NCBI GenBank assembly: GCA_036443405.1
Contig: JAZFYD010000076.1
Location: 1-19,298 of the forward strand
Origin: JAZFYD01 sp036443405
Lineage (GTDB): Bacteria; Planctomycetota; PLA2
Length of the DNA: 19,298 nucleotides
Direction: 5' to 3'
The notes under the pieces are model-generated. The model saw only the letters and a program-made list of their open reading frames with translations, was not told the DNA's origin and did not search any database. Below are positions 1-7,223 of the stretch, in pieces. The translations under genes and the position numbers were made by a program. Each line of letters begins with the position of its first letter. Within the stretch, counting starts at the first letter, position 1.

Positions 1-47
1 TGCGCCATGATCGCGGTCTTGCGCCCGACGGCGATGCACTCCAGCTA
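1..47 (-). other. In-frame continuation of the ABC transporter beyond the TAG stop
   Basis: Reading on in the same minus-strand frame past the TAG at 47-45 gives LECIAVGRKTAIMA before the window edge. This matches the usual LExLMxGRTTIIIAHRL stretch that leads to the H-loop in ABC exporters. The coding sequence therefore originally ran on and the TAG is not its natural end. The histidine itself lies outside the window. Confidence 0.7.
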
Positions 48-1625
48 CCTATTAATGTCCGCGTCGGTGAAGTTGTCGTCAGAACTCGTCACTTCGTCTA
101 GCACCAGCACCGGCGGGTCCTTCAACACCGCGCGCGCAATCGAGAGGCGCTGCCGCTGGCCGCCCGACAGTTTTTGCCCGCGCTCGCCGACGACCGTGTC
201 GTAACCGTCGGGGAGCGCCTCGATGAACTCGTGCGCCTCCGCGACCTTGGCGGCCTCGACGACCTCATCGCGCGTCGCGCCGCGCCGGCCGTACTCGATG
301 TTCTCGAACACGCTTCCGTGAAAGAGGAACACGTCCTGACTGACCAGGCCGATGGACTCCCGCAGACTCTCCAGATCCAGCTCGCGCACGTCGGCGCCGT
401 CCAGGGTGACCCGGCCGTCCTGCACGTCGTAATAGCGCAGCAGCAGTTTGATCAGCGTGGTCTTCCCCGAGCCCGTCGCGCCGACGATGCCGGTGAACTT
501 GCCCGCTTCGAGAGTCAGGTCCAGCCCGTCGAGGATCGGAAGCGTCGGGTGATAACGGAATCCGACACCCTCGAACCGGATCTCGCCGCGTTTCGATGCG
601 GGGACGACCTCCGCGCCTCCGCGGATACCCGGTTCGGTGTCGATCAGATCGAGGATGCGCGCCGTCGAGGCCATCGCGCGCTGATAGAGATCGAACGTAT
701 CGCCCAGGCGCGTCAACGGCCACAGGAGCCGCTGGGTCAGGAACACCATGACGCCGTAGGCGCCGGCGCGCAGGTCGCCCGCGAGCGCGAGATGCCCGCC
801 GTACACCAGCGTCGCGACGAAACCGACCACGATCGCCATGCGGATGAGCGGCACGAACGCGGAGCTGACGAGGATCGCCTCGCGATTCGCGCTGCGATAC
901 GCGTCGCTTTCCTTGCCGATGCGTTCCACTTCGTGCGCCTCGGCCGTGAAGCTTTTGATCGTCGCGATCCCGCTCAGGTTGTTCGAGAGCTGGCCGTTCA
1001 GCATGCCGACCTGCTCGCGCACGGCGGCGTATCGCGGCGCGAGCTTTTTTTGGAAGTGGAACGAACCCCACAGCACGATCGGGATTGGCAGCATCGCGAG
1101 CCACGCGATGCTCGGCGCCAGCGTGAAAAAGATCGTCGGGATGACGATGACCGTGGTCGTCACCTGCCAGATCTCGTTCGCACCGCCGTCGAGGAATCGT
1201 TCGAGCTGATTGACGTCGTCGTTGAGGATCGACATCAGGCCGCCGGTGCTGCGCTCCTCGAAGTACTTCATCTCGAGCTTTTGCACGTGTCCGTACGCGT
1301 CGACCCGGATTTTGTGTTGCAACGACTGCGCGAGGTTGCGCCATAAGATCGCGTAGAGGTATTGGAACGTCGACTCGAGTGCCCACACGACGACAGTCAG
1401 TCCCGCCAGCATCCAGAGTTGCTCGGCCGGATCCGTGTACCCGAGCCCGGAGAGGAACGACTCCTCCCTCGTGACGACGACGTCGATCGCCGCGCCGATC
1501 AGCAACGGCGGCGCCAGGTCGAAGACCTTGTTCAGCACCGAGCACAGCGACGCGAGCGCAATCCGCTTGCGGAAGCACTTGGCGTGGCGCAGCAGCCGGA
1601 ACAGCGGCGTGGGTTTGTCTTTCAC
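45..1625 (-). CDS. ABC exporter half-transporter (MsbA/multidrug type), cut short by an in-frame TAG
   Basis: The product is a 526-residue fused membrane-plus-ATPase half-transporter of the type I exporter family. It would act as a dimer in the inner membrane, moving lipid, drug or peptide; the substrate cannot be told from sequence. Residues 1-325 hold the hydrophobic membrane domain. Residues 350-526 hold the nucleotide-binding domain: Walker A GATGSGKT (382-388), Q-loop Q430, signature LSGGQ (486-490), and Walker B VLVLD with catalytic E511. The start is GTG at 1625. A TAG at 47-45 ends the frame 15 residues after E511, before the H-loop histidine needed for ATP hydrolysis. The frame continues beyond the stop as LECIAVGRKTAIMA, exactly what family members have before the H-loop. 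The stop sits where many homologues have Ser, and one base change (TCG to TAG) would explain it. This may be a recent mutation, an assembly error near a contig end, or readthrough. The family call is sure; the intactness is not. Confidence 0.85.
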   Translation of the reverse strand: MKDKPTPLFRLLRHAKCFRKRIALASLCSVLNKVFDLAPPLLIGAAIDVVVTREESFLSGLGYTDPAEQLWMLAGLTVVVWALESTFQYLYAILWRNLAQSLQHKIRVDAYGHVQKLEMKYFEERSTGGLMSILNDDVNQLERFLDGGANEIWQVTTTVIVIPTIFFTLAPSIAWLAMLPIPIVLWGSFHFQKKLAPRYAAVREQVGMLNGQLSNNLSGIATIKSFTAEAHEVERIGKESDAYRSANREAILVSSAFVPLIRMAIVVGFVATLVYGGHLALAGDLRAGAYGVMVFLTQRLLWPLTRLGDTFDLYQRAMASTARILDLIDTEPGIRGGAEVVPASKRGEIRFEGVGFRYHPTLPILDGLDLTLEAGKFTGIVGATGSGKTTLIKLLLRYYDVQDGRVTLDGADVRELDLESLRESIGLVSQDVFLFHGSVFENIEYGRRGATRDEVVEAAKVAEAHEFIEALPDGYDTVVGERGQKLSGGQRQRLSIARAVLKDPPVLVLDEVTSSDDNFTDADINR

Positions 1626-1637
1626 GGTGGGCGGGCG

Positions 1638-1643
1638 ATTCTA
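1638..1643 (-). promoter_or_regulatory. Candidate -10 element (TAGAAT) for the ABC transporter
   Basis: On the minus strand TAGAAT lies 12 nt before the GTG start at 1625, and no Shine-Dalgarno sequence intervenes. It is flanked by a short inverted repeat, GGGCG-N8-CGCCC, which could be an operator or chance in GC-rich DNA. I see no good -35. It fits the TANNNT pattern seen before other first genes in the window. Confidence 0.4.
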
Positions 1644-1723
1644 ACCGCCCATCCACCTCGGCCTCGGCCTGCGCCTTTGCCTCAGCATCATCCTCGGCCG
1701 GAACCTCCGCCTAGACCTCCGCT

Positions 1724-1751
1724 TTGATAAACCGACCGCCACGGGTACCTT
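1724..1751 (+). promoter_or_regulatory. Candidate promoter for the CDP-alcohol phosphatidyltransferase gene
   Basis: TTGATA (1724-1729) and TACCTT (1746-1751) are 16 bp apart, a normal sigma-70 spacing. Transcription would begin around 1758, only about 3 nt before the ATG at 1761, so the mRNA would be almost leaderless. No Shine-Dalgarno is present. Confidence 0.45.
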
Positions 1752-1760
1752 GCCCGGCCG

Positions 1761-2624
1761 ATGACCCGCGCGCATCTCGAAGGTTTCGAAGAGGAAAAGC
1801 TCGACCAGTGGCTGTTCCGCCCGCTGTCGCACCCGGTCGCGGTCGCGGCGGCGAAGCTCGGGCTGACGCCGAACCAGGTGTCCGTGATCGGGATGCTGCT
1901 AGGCGTCGCGGGCGCGTACTTCTTCCAATTTCGCGAGGCCGCGCTGGTGCTGCCGGGTGTGTTGCTTTTCTGCGGCCGCAACATCCTCGACTACGCCGAC
2001 GGGCAGCTCGCACGCCTCACCGGAAAGGGCTCGCCGCTCGGATACTTCTTCGACGGGCTCTGCGACTACGTGGCCTACGCGGCGGTTTACGGCTTTGCGA
2101 TCTACGGGATCTGGCCCGACCTCGGCGTTTGGGCGCTCGTACTCGGCCTCGCCGCGGGACTCAGCGGCGGCGTGCAGAGCGCCGTGTTGGATTTCTTCAA
2201 GCGCGAGTACCGGTACTGGGCACTCGGGTCTGACAAGGACCGCTACGAGTCGCCGAACGAATTGCGCGAGCGCCGCGACGCCGCGAAGGGCCTGGACCGA
2301 ATGCTGCTCGGCCTCGCCATCGACTACGCCCGCCGCCAACGTTGGATCTGCGGCTGGCGCCTCGACCTGCGCGAGACGTGGGAGCCGCACCGCGCGCTGC
2401 CGGAGTTCTACGAAGCGTATTCGCAGGCCAGCCGGTGGCCGCTCAAGGTCTACTTCCTCACCGGCCCCAACTGGCACGCCTACGGGATGTTCGTGTTTGG
2501 ACTGATGGGGCGCATGGACCTGTTTTTTTGGGTGCAACTTGTCGGCATGAACGTGTTGCTCGCGATCGCACTCTGGTGGCAGCGCGTGCTGGACCGCCGG
2601 CTTGCGCGCGCCGTCGCGGGATAG
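1761..2624 (+). CDS. CDP-alcohol phosphatidyltransferase family protein; candidate phosphonolipid head-group transferase
   Basis: This is a 287-residue integral membrane enzyme. The family transfers a phospho- or phosphono-alcohol between a CMP-activated donor and a lipid or polyol acceptor. The full signature D-x2-D-G-x2-A-R-x8-G-x3-D-x3-D is present as D77, D80, G81, A84, R85, G94, D98 and D102, so metal and CDP binding should be intact. Upstream is the common TPNQVSVIG element, and several hydrophobic segments follow, including one near the C terminus. The middle (about 145-235) is a polar region rich in Arg/Glu/Asp that small synthases such as PgsA lack. The ATG at 1761 directly follows a likely promoter; the rhomboid gene follows after 39 bp. 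Because the phosphonate operon ends nearby on the other strand, I infer a role in moving CMP-aminoethylphosphonate onto a lipid. Plain phospholipid synthesis remains possible. Confidence 0.85.
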   Translation: MTRAHLEGFEEEKLDQWLFRPLSHPVAVAAAKLGLTPNQVSVIGMLLGVAGAYFFQFREAALVLPGVLLFCGRNILDYADGQLARLTGKGSPLGYFFDGLCDYVAYAAVYGFAIYGIWPDLGVWALVLGLAAGLSGGVQSAVLDFFKREYRYWALGSDKDRYESPNELRERRDAAKGLDRMLLGLAIDYARRQRWICGWRLDLRETWEPHRALPEFYEAYSQASRWPLKVYFLTGPNWHAYGMFVFGLMGRMDLFFWVQLVGMNVLLAIALWWQRVLDRRLARAVAG

Positions 2625-2649
2625 CGCGTACGGGCCCGGCGGTTGCCAC

Positions 2650-2655
2650 TACAAT
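2650..2655 (+). promoter_or_regulatory. Candidate -10 element (TACAAT) before the rhomboid gene
   Basis: TACAAT ends 8 nt before the ATG at 2664, so a transcript would start at about 2662 and be leaderless. No Shine-Dalgarno and no clear -35 are visible. The rhomboid gene could also be read from the promoter of the upstream phosphatidyltransferase gene. Confidence 0.4.
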
Positions 2656-2663
2656 CGCCGGCC

Positions 2664-3974
2664 ATGGAAAACGTAGAGGGAGAAGCGCCCGACCGCTCGG
2701 TCCCCGCCGCTGATCCGCACGCCGCGGGTTGGCTGACGCGCATCGTGGTCGTCGTGACCGCGGCGCTCTTCATCGCCATGTCGATTCGCCCGGACTCGTG
2801 GGAGCCGGAGATGATCAAGCGTTGGGGCGCCGTCAGTGCATTCGGCATCTATGAGGGCGCGTATTGGTCGCTACTCAGCTCGGTGTTCGTCCATGGCGAC
2901 TTCATCCACGCCGGGTTCAATCTCTATTGGATGTGGATCCTCGGCATCCCGCTTGAACGCGCTGTGGGCAAGTGGCGTTGGGTGATGCTATTCCTTGGTA
3001 GCGCGTGGGTCAGCTCGGCCATGCAGCTCGCGTTCTCGAGCAGCGCGGGGATTGGCCTGTCGGGCGTGCTGTATGCGATTTTCGGTTTCATGTGGCGCGC
3101 CCGCTCCAAATACCCGTCGTTCCAAGCCGTCGTCACGCCGCAGGTCATTCAGTGGTTGCTCTTATGGCTTGTCATTTGTTTCCCGTTGACGGCTTCCGGT
3201 GTGCTCAACATCGGTAACGCCGCGCATGTGTCCGGTCTGCTCTGCGGCGTCGCGGTGGCGGAGGCGGCTTTGGGGCGCCGGACTCGTGCCTTGTTCGCAA
3301 GCGCGGTGCTCCTGATCGCGAGCACGGCGAGCCTCTTCTATGCTCCGTGGTCTCCCGCGTGGCACGCGTTCCGTGGAGAACGCGCGTTCGATGCCGAGCG
3401 GTGGGGCGAAGCGAAACGGTACTATCACCGCGCGATCGAACTCGACGCGCGAGTCTCGGAATTCGTCTGGGTTCGGCTTGCCTGGGTCGCATACTACGAA
3501 GACAAGCTCGCGGACCTGCGCTTGGCCGTCGCGGCTCTGGGCAGCTTGAACCCGGATGCCGCCGACGAACTGGAACCGATTCTGTGTTTCGCGGAGACGT
3601 TCGCGCTGGCGAGGGAAGGGCGGTATGACGAAGCGTCCAAGCGGGTCGTCCAAGCCCTCGCCATCGCGGACAGGGCCGACCTCCACGAATTGGCCGGCGT
3701 CACGGCTGTCCTGCGCGACGACGGCGAGGCCGCGGCCACGAGTTTCCGCGAAGCCATCAAGATGGATCCCGTACACCGGATCTACTCGAGGCTGTTCTTG
3801 TGGACTGTGGACGCCGGGCGTGGGCGCCGTCTGCGCGCGGATAAGGAGCTGAGCGAATACATTCGGTGGCTTGGAGGACGGCGACGAGAATTCATGGGAC
3901 CAGGCGCTGGCCGCGTATCTCTTGGGCCGCATCGACAGGAAAGCGCTGCTCGAACTCGCCGGCCGCGAAATTGA
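2664..3974 (+). CDS. Rhomboid-family intramembrane serine protease with TPR-like C-terminal region (frame disrupted near its end)
   Basis: Rhomboids cleave transmembrane helices of membrane proteins inside the bilayer. From the ATG at 2664, residues 20-225 form the multi-span domain with the expected motifs: HAGFN (H82, N86), catalytic GLSG serine S133, and catalytic histidine H188 in NAAHVSG. Residues 235-400 are soluble, helical and alanine-rich and look like degenerate tetratricopeptide repeats (for example FDAERWGEAKRYYHRAIELD). A TTG at 2643 could add seven residues, but the ATG sits just after a -10-like element and is preferred. In this frame the last 30 or so residues (GGRRREFMGPGAG and on) are Arg-rich and unlike TPR sequence. 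The proper continuation lies in the next frame to 4176, so a one-base shift near 3853-3900 is likely. The natural protein would end at 4176, about 500 residues. Confidence 0.8.
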   Translation: MENVEGEAPDRSVPAADPHAAGWLTRIVVVVTAALFIAMSIRPDSWEPEMIKRWGAVSAFGIYEGAYWSLLSSVFVHGDFIHAGFNLYWMWILGIPLERAVGKWRWVMLFLGSAWVSSAMQLAFSSSAGIGLSGVLYAIFGFMWRARSKYPSFQAVVTPQVIQWLLLWLVICFPLTASGVLNIGNAAHVSGLLCGVAVAEAALGRRTRALFASAVLLIASTASLFYAPWSPAWHAFRGERAFDAERWGEAKRYYHRAIELDARVSEFVWVRLAWVAYYEDKLADLRLAVAALGSLNPDAADELEPILCFAETFALAREGRYDEASKRVVQALAIADRADLHELAGVTAVLRDDGEAAATSFREAIKMDPVHRIYSRLFLWTVDAGRGRRLRADKELSEYIRWLGGRRREFMGPGAGRVSLGPHRQESAARTRRPRN

Positions 3975-4176
3975 AGATAGCGACCACACGCCCAACGAGC
4001 GCAATTGCGAGGCGCACTACTACGTCGGCTGCAAGCAACTCATCGCCGCGAACGAAGCCACCGCACTGGACTCGTTTCGCGCGTGCGTGGCGACGAACGA
4101 AACGCAGTTCATGGAGTACATCGCCGCGCTGCCGAAGATCGAGCAGCTGGATCCGGACGTGAAGCGGCGTCGGTAG
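3853..4176 (+). pseudogene. Out-of-frame C-terminal TPR segment of the rhomboid protein
   Basis: This frame is open from just after a TGA at 3850-3852 to the TAG at 4174-4176. It encodes EDGDENSWDQALAAYLLGR, then NCEAHYYVGCKQLIAANEAT and FRACVATNETQFMEY. These resemble the final repeats of bacterial TPR proteins (CEAHYYLG..L..G....A...F..A). It is shifted by one base from the rhomboid frame, which is open through the same interval until 3974. A TTG at 3871 could start a free-standing 101-residue protein. The smooth join IRWL-EDGDENSW instead suggests one protein split by an extra base near 3870. The TAG abuts the PhnW stop codon with no gap. Confidence 0.65.
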
Positions 4177-5262
4177 TTACGCCGTCACGCCCATCTGCTG
4201 CATGACCTCGGCGTTGGCTTGCAGGAACGCTTCGATCTCCGGCACGCGGATCTCGCCGATGTTGCCCAACCGGAAGGTGTGTTCGTAGCCGGCCATGGCC
4301 GGGTAGATCGTGAAGCCGGCGTCGAAGAGCAGGTCGTGGTGCTTGTCGAAGTCGTACTTCGCGCTCTTGGGTTTGTGATACGACGAGAGCAGGCCCGATT
4401 CGTGCGCCTCGTTTTCGAGCAGCGGGGTGAACCCCTGCGCGATCATGCCCGCGCGCATCGCTTTCCAGTTGGAACGGTAGCGTTCGAAGCGCCCATCGAG
4501 GGTTTCCTCGAACGTCTCCTTCACGGCTTGCAACAGGGCGTAGATCACCTGGACTGCGGGTGTGAAGCGCATCTGCCCGTTCTTCTTGGCCGCGCGCCAC
4601 TCCGCGGCGAGGCCGGTGTAGAACGAACGCGGCGGGAAGTGTGTGATCGTGTCGAACTGATCGCGCCGGACGAACACCATGCCGAGACCGGGCATGCCTT
4701 GTAAGCACTTGTTCGAACTCGCCATCATGAAGTCGATCGAGGCGACATCCACCGGGATGCCCGCGAAGCTGCTGATCGCGTCCACGATGAATTTCACGTT
4801 GCGCTGCGCGCAGAGCGCGGCAATCTCGCCGAGCGGGTTCAATACACCCGTCGACGTCTCGTGGTGCACGACCGCGAGATGCGTGAAGCCGCCTTCGAGG
4901 CGCTTGGCGATGGCGTCGGCGCGCACCGGTTCGTGCCACGGCCACTCGACGACGTCGTGGTCGATGCCGTAGATCACGGCCATCTGCCGCATGCGCACGC
5001 CGTAGGAACCGTTCACGACCAACAAGAGCTTGCCGGTCGGCGGAACGGCCGAAGCCATCGCCGCGTCCACGGCACAGGAACCGCTGCCCGTGAAGAACAC
5101 GACGTCGTGGCTGTCCTCGACGTCGGCGAGCTGCAGTAGCGAGCTGCGCAGTTGCGCGAGCACGTCCGCGAACGCTTTTTCGCGGTGGCAGATGTCGTCG
5201 ACGACGAGCGCGTCCTTCACGGTCTGGGTCGTGTTCGCGGGCCCCGGGGTCAGAAGGATCAT
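4177..5262 (-). CDS. phnW: 2-aminoethylphosphonate--pyruvate transaminase
   Basis: This 361-residue class V PLP aminotransferase interconverts phosphonoacetaldehyde plus alanine with 2-aminoethylphosphonate plus pyruvate. The N terminus MILLTPGPANTT is diagnostic. D161 in FIVDAISSF would contact the PLP ring nitrogen, and K185 in SSNKCLQGMPG is the Schiff-base lysine. Length is normal for PhnW. The enzyme is best known from AEP breakdown, but here it follows PEP mutase and phosphonopyruvate decarboxylase genes, so it most likely runs towards AEP synthesis. No phosphonatase (PhnX) is in the window. The ATG at 5262 overlaps the previous stop as ATGA, and AAAAGGA (5275-5269) lies 6 nt before it, a clear Shine-Dalgarno. 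It is the last gene of the operon, and its TAA abuts the rhomboid-frame TAG. Confidence 0.93.
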   Translation of the reverse strand: MILLTPGPANTTQTVKDALVVDDICHREKAFADVLAQLRSSLLQLADVEDSHDVVFFTGSGSCAVDAAMASAVPPTGKLLLVVNGSYGVRMRQMAVIYGIDHDVVEWPWHEPVRADAIAKRLEGGFTHLAVVHHETSTGVLNPLGEIAALCAQRNVKFIVDAISSFAGIPVDVASIDFMMASSNKCLQGMPGLGMVFVRRDQFDTITHFPPRSFYTGLAAEWRAAKKNGQMRFTPAVQVIYALLQAVKETFEETLDGRFERYRSNWKAMRAGMIAQGFTPLLENEAHESGLLSSYHKPKSAKYDFDKHHDLLFDAGFTIYPAMAGYEHTFRLGNIGEIRVPEIEAFLQANAEVMQQMGVTA

Positions 5263-6050
5263 GATCCGTCCTTTTGCAGGATGCGCGGGTAGAGATCGTT
5301 GCGGACGCGCTCGAAGTCTTCGGCGAAGTCGGCTTCCATGAAGAGCAACTCGGGCGCGAACTTGATCGCGCCCAGGCGGCCGAGGTTCATCAGGTACTGC
5401 GCCAACTCCTCGTGCTCCGACGCGATTCCGGAGTATCCGTACGCGCGGCGATCGCCGCGGCCGACCAGCCAGTCCAGCGCGCCGCGCACCAACGCGTGGT
5501 CCTCGGGCTCGAAGCGCACGATGCCCGTTGCCTCGCCGGTGAGGTTCAGGCCATCCGTCATCGGGGAGCGCAGCCCCTTGCCGATCAACTTCGGCGTGCC
5601 CGCGGCGTCGTAGACGCGCACCTCCTCGGCGTCCTCGTTGATGTTGGGGCTGACGAGCAGACGCGAACCCGGCGTCTCGTCGTTCAGGACCGTCGCCAGC
5701 ACCGCGCGTTCGTACACGAGGTCGGCGTCGAACAGGAGGCACGGCGCGCTGCCGTCGAGCGGATCGAACTCCGAACACGCTGCGAACTGGAACGAATGCG
5801 ACGTGCCGGACTCGGAGATGTCGGGGTGTGTGTTCTCGACAAACGTCACGCCCGTGTGGCCGAGCCGTTCGCGCACGAATTCCTTGCGCCAACCGATGAC
5901 GACCGCGATGTCGGATACGCCAAACGACTGCAACAGCTGGATCTGACGCTCAAGGATGGAGACGCCGCCCCCGATCTCCCACAGCGGCTTGGGCAGGTCA
6001 TCCGCCTTCAACCGCGATCCGCGGCCGGCCGCGAGGAAGCACGCCTTCAC
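5259..6050 (-). CDS. Stand-alone nucleotidyltransferase, candidate CTP:2-aminoethylphosphonate cytidylyltransferase (PntC/LicC-like)
   Basis: The 263-residue protein is a MobA/LicC-type nucleotidyltransferase that would join CTP to a phosphonate or phospho-alcohol with release of pyrophosphate. It starts KACFLAAGRGSRLK, the nucleotide-binding loop G-x-G-x-R-L. PKPL (20-23) supplies the conserved lysine and LLFDADLVYE (D108, D110) the metal-binding aspartates. The start is GTG at 6050, overlapping the ppd stop as GTGA, with GGGAGG (6062-6057) 6 nt upstream. It also overlaps phnW by ATGA, so ppd, this gene and phnW are probably translationally coupled. Its place between Ppd and PhnW strongly suggests a phosphonate substrate. 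A second nucleotidyltransferase domain is fused to PEP mutase in the same operon, so which of the two activates AEP is unclear. A sugar-1-phosphate substrate cannot be excluded. Confidence 0.8.
   Translation of the reverse strand: MKACFLAAGRGSRLKADDLPKPLWEIGGGVSILERQIQLLQSFGVSDIAVVIGWRKEFVRERLGHTGVTFVENTHPDISESGTSHSFQFAACSEFDPLDGSAPCLLFDADLVYERAVLATVLNDETPGSRLLVSPNINEDAEEVRVYDAAGTPKLIGKGLRSPMTDGLNLTGEATGIVRFEPEDHALVRGALDWLVGRGDRRAYGYSGIASEHEELAQYLMNLGRLGAIKFAPELLFMEADFAEDFERVRNDLYPRILQKDGS
5269..5275 (-). promoter_or_regulatory. Shine-Dalgarno site of phnW
   Basis: AAAAGGA on the minus strand, 6 nt upstream of the phnW ATG and inside the end of the preceding coding sequence. It settles the phnW start and implies re-initiation at the ATGA overlap. 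First genes of operons in this window mostly lack such a site. Confidence 0.6.
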
Positions 6051-7204
6051 GCGCCGCCTCCCGCCATCCACTCGCGAAAGCGGACCGCGACGTCGTGCGG
6101 TTTCACGGTGGGGCGGCCGAGGTTCGGGTCCGTTGCCAGCGCGACCTTGACGTGGATCAGTGTCGGGCCCTCTTCGGTCGCGGCGGTTGTGAGCACGTCC
6201 TCGAAGTCGGAGCGCGTGCCGACGCGGTACGCCTTGCGATAGCCGGCGCCCGCTGCGATCTGCGCGAACTCCACCGTGGACGAGACCGTGTGCTGGCCGC
6301 CGGTCGATTCGTGGCGTTCGTTGTCGAACACGATGTGCAGCAGGTTGCGCGGCGCGTAGTGGCCGATCGTCGCGAGCGCGCCCATCTTCATCAGCAGCGA
6401 GCCGTCGCCGTCGAGCACGACGACGTTCTTCTCGGGCCGCGTGAGTGCGAGGCCAAGGCCGACACCCGAGACGCAGCCCATCGCGCCCACGTGATAGAAG
6501 TGGTTTTCGCGATCGGCGACGGTGAAGAGTTCGCGGCCGAGCTTGCCGGTGGTTGCGAGGTACGGCCGATCCGCGCCGAGCACGCCCGTGGCGAGCACGA
6601 CCGCTTCCTGGCGCGACATCTCCGGCGCTGCCGGCATCTCGCGCGCGTCGACGCGCTCTGCGGGAAACACGCCGCGGTCGATCGCCGGCGGGTTCAGCGG
6701 GCACTTGTTGACGGTGCCCTTTTGCATCACGAAGGCGTAGGGCAGGCGGGAGCTGTCCATCGCCTCCATCGCCCGATCGAGGCTGGCCGCGATGTCGGCC
6801 TCTTCGGTCGGGAACAACTCGTGCGGCAGTTCGAGCGCGTCGAGCAGGTGCTCCATGCGCGCGCCCATCAGCCCGTGTTGGGGCTCGTCTTTCAAGCCGG
6901 GTTGCCCGCGCCATGTCGTGACCAGCATCGTCGGGATGCGGAAAGTCCAGTTGAGCGACGTGAGCGGGTTGACCATGTTGCCGAACCCGGAGTTCTGGCA
7001 CATGACCATCGTCTTACGCCCGCCGAGCCACGCGCCCGCCGCGATGCCGACCGCCTCGCCCTCGCTCGCGGCGCCGACGTACTCGGTGCGGTCGTTGCTG
7101 ATCGCGTAGTTGATGAACGGGGTCAGAAACGAGCACGGCACGCCCGCGAAGAAATCCACTCCGCGCGCGATGGCCGCATCGAACCAGGCGTTCGCTTCGA
7201 TCAT
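6047..7204 (-). CDS. ppd: Phosphonopyruvate decarboxylase
   Basis: This 385-residue thiamine-diphosphate enzyme decarboxylates phosphonopyruvate to phosphonoacetaldehyde. That irreversible step pulls the unfavourable PEP mutase equilibrium towards phosphonate. Residues 1-165 are the pyrimidine-binding domain, with FFAGVPCSFLTPFINYAI near the start and the catalytic glutamate E48 in ASEGEAVG. Residues 200-350 are the pyrophosphate-binding domain, with GDGS at 266-269 and the partner N295 in VFDNERHESTGGQ, which together bind the metal and diphosphate. Length is typical of Ppd/AepY. The ATG at 7204 is 19 bp after the pepM stop, with only a weak ribosome site (GAAGCAG). The TGA overlaps the next gene's GTG. 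The position right after PEP mutase makes the specific call secure against sulfopyruvate decarboxylase or acetolactate synthase relatives. Confidence 0.93.
   Translation of the reverse strand: MIEANAWFDAAIARGVDFFAGVPCSFLTPFINYAISNDRTEYVGAASEGEAVGIAAGAWLGGRKTMVMCQNSGFGNMVNPLTSLNWTFRIPTMLVTTWRGQPGLKDEPQHGLMGARMEHLLDALELPHELFPTEEADIAASLDRAMEAMDSSRLPYAFVMQKGTVNKCPLNPPAIDRGVFPAERVDAREMPAAPEMSRQEAVVLATGVLGADRPYLATTGKLGRELFTVADRENHFYHVGAMGCVSGVGLGLALTRPEKNVVVLDGDGSLLMKMGALATIGHYAPRNLLHIVFDNERHESTGGQHTVSSTVEFAQIAAGAGYRKAYRVGTRSDFEDVLTTAATEEGPTLIHVKVALATDPNLGRPTVKPHDVAVRFREWMAGGGA
6057..6062 (-). promoter_or_regulatory. Shine-Dalgarno site of the stand-alone nucleotidyltransferase
   Basis: GGGAGG on the minus strand lies 6 nt upstream of the GTG at 6050, within the 3' end of ppd. 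It supports the GTG start, which would otherwise be doubtful because it is a non-ATG codon. Confidence 0.5.
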
Positions 7205-7223
7205 GGCTGCTTCGAGATTTCCG

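Noticed and set aside
1650..1720. An Ala/Glu-rich minus-strand peptide (AEVPAEDDAEAKAQAEAEVD) before the ABC gene
   Set aside because: It arises from a degenerate hexamer-like GAGGCN run, has a TAG upstream and no start or ribosome site. I treat it as low-complexity intergenic DNA.
3871..4176. An independent small gene starting at TTG 3871
   Set aside because: The encoded sequence continues the TPR pattern of the rhomboid tail without a gap, and the start is weak. A frame break in one gene is simpler.
4177..5262. PhnW as part of AEP degradation
   Set aside because: No phosphonatase or transporter is nearby, and the gene is coupled to pepM and ppd, which make AEP.
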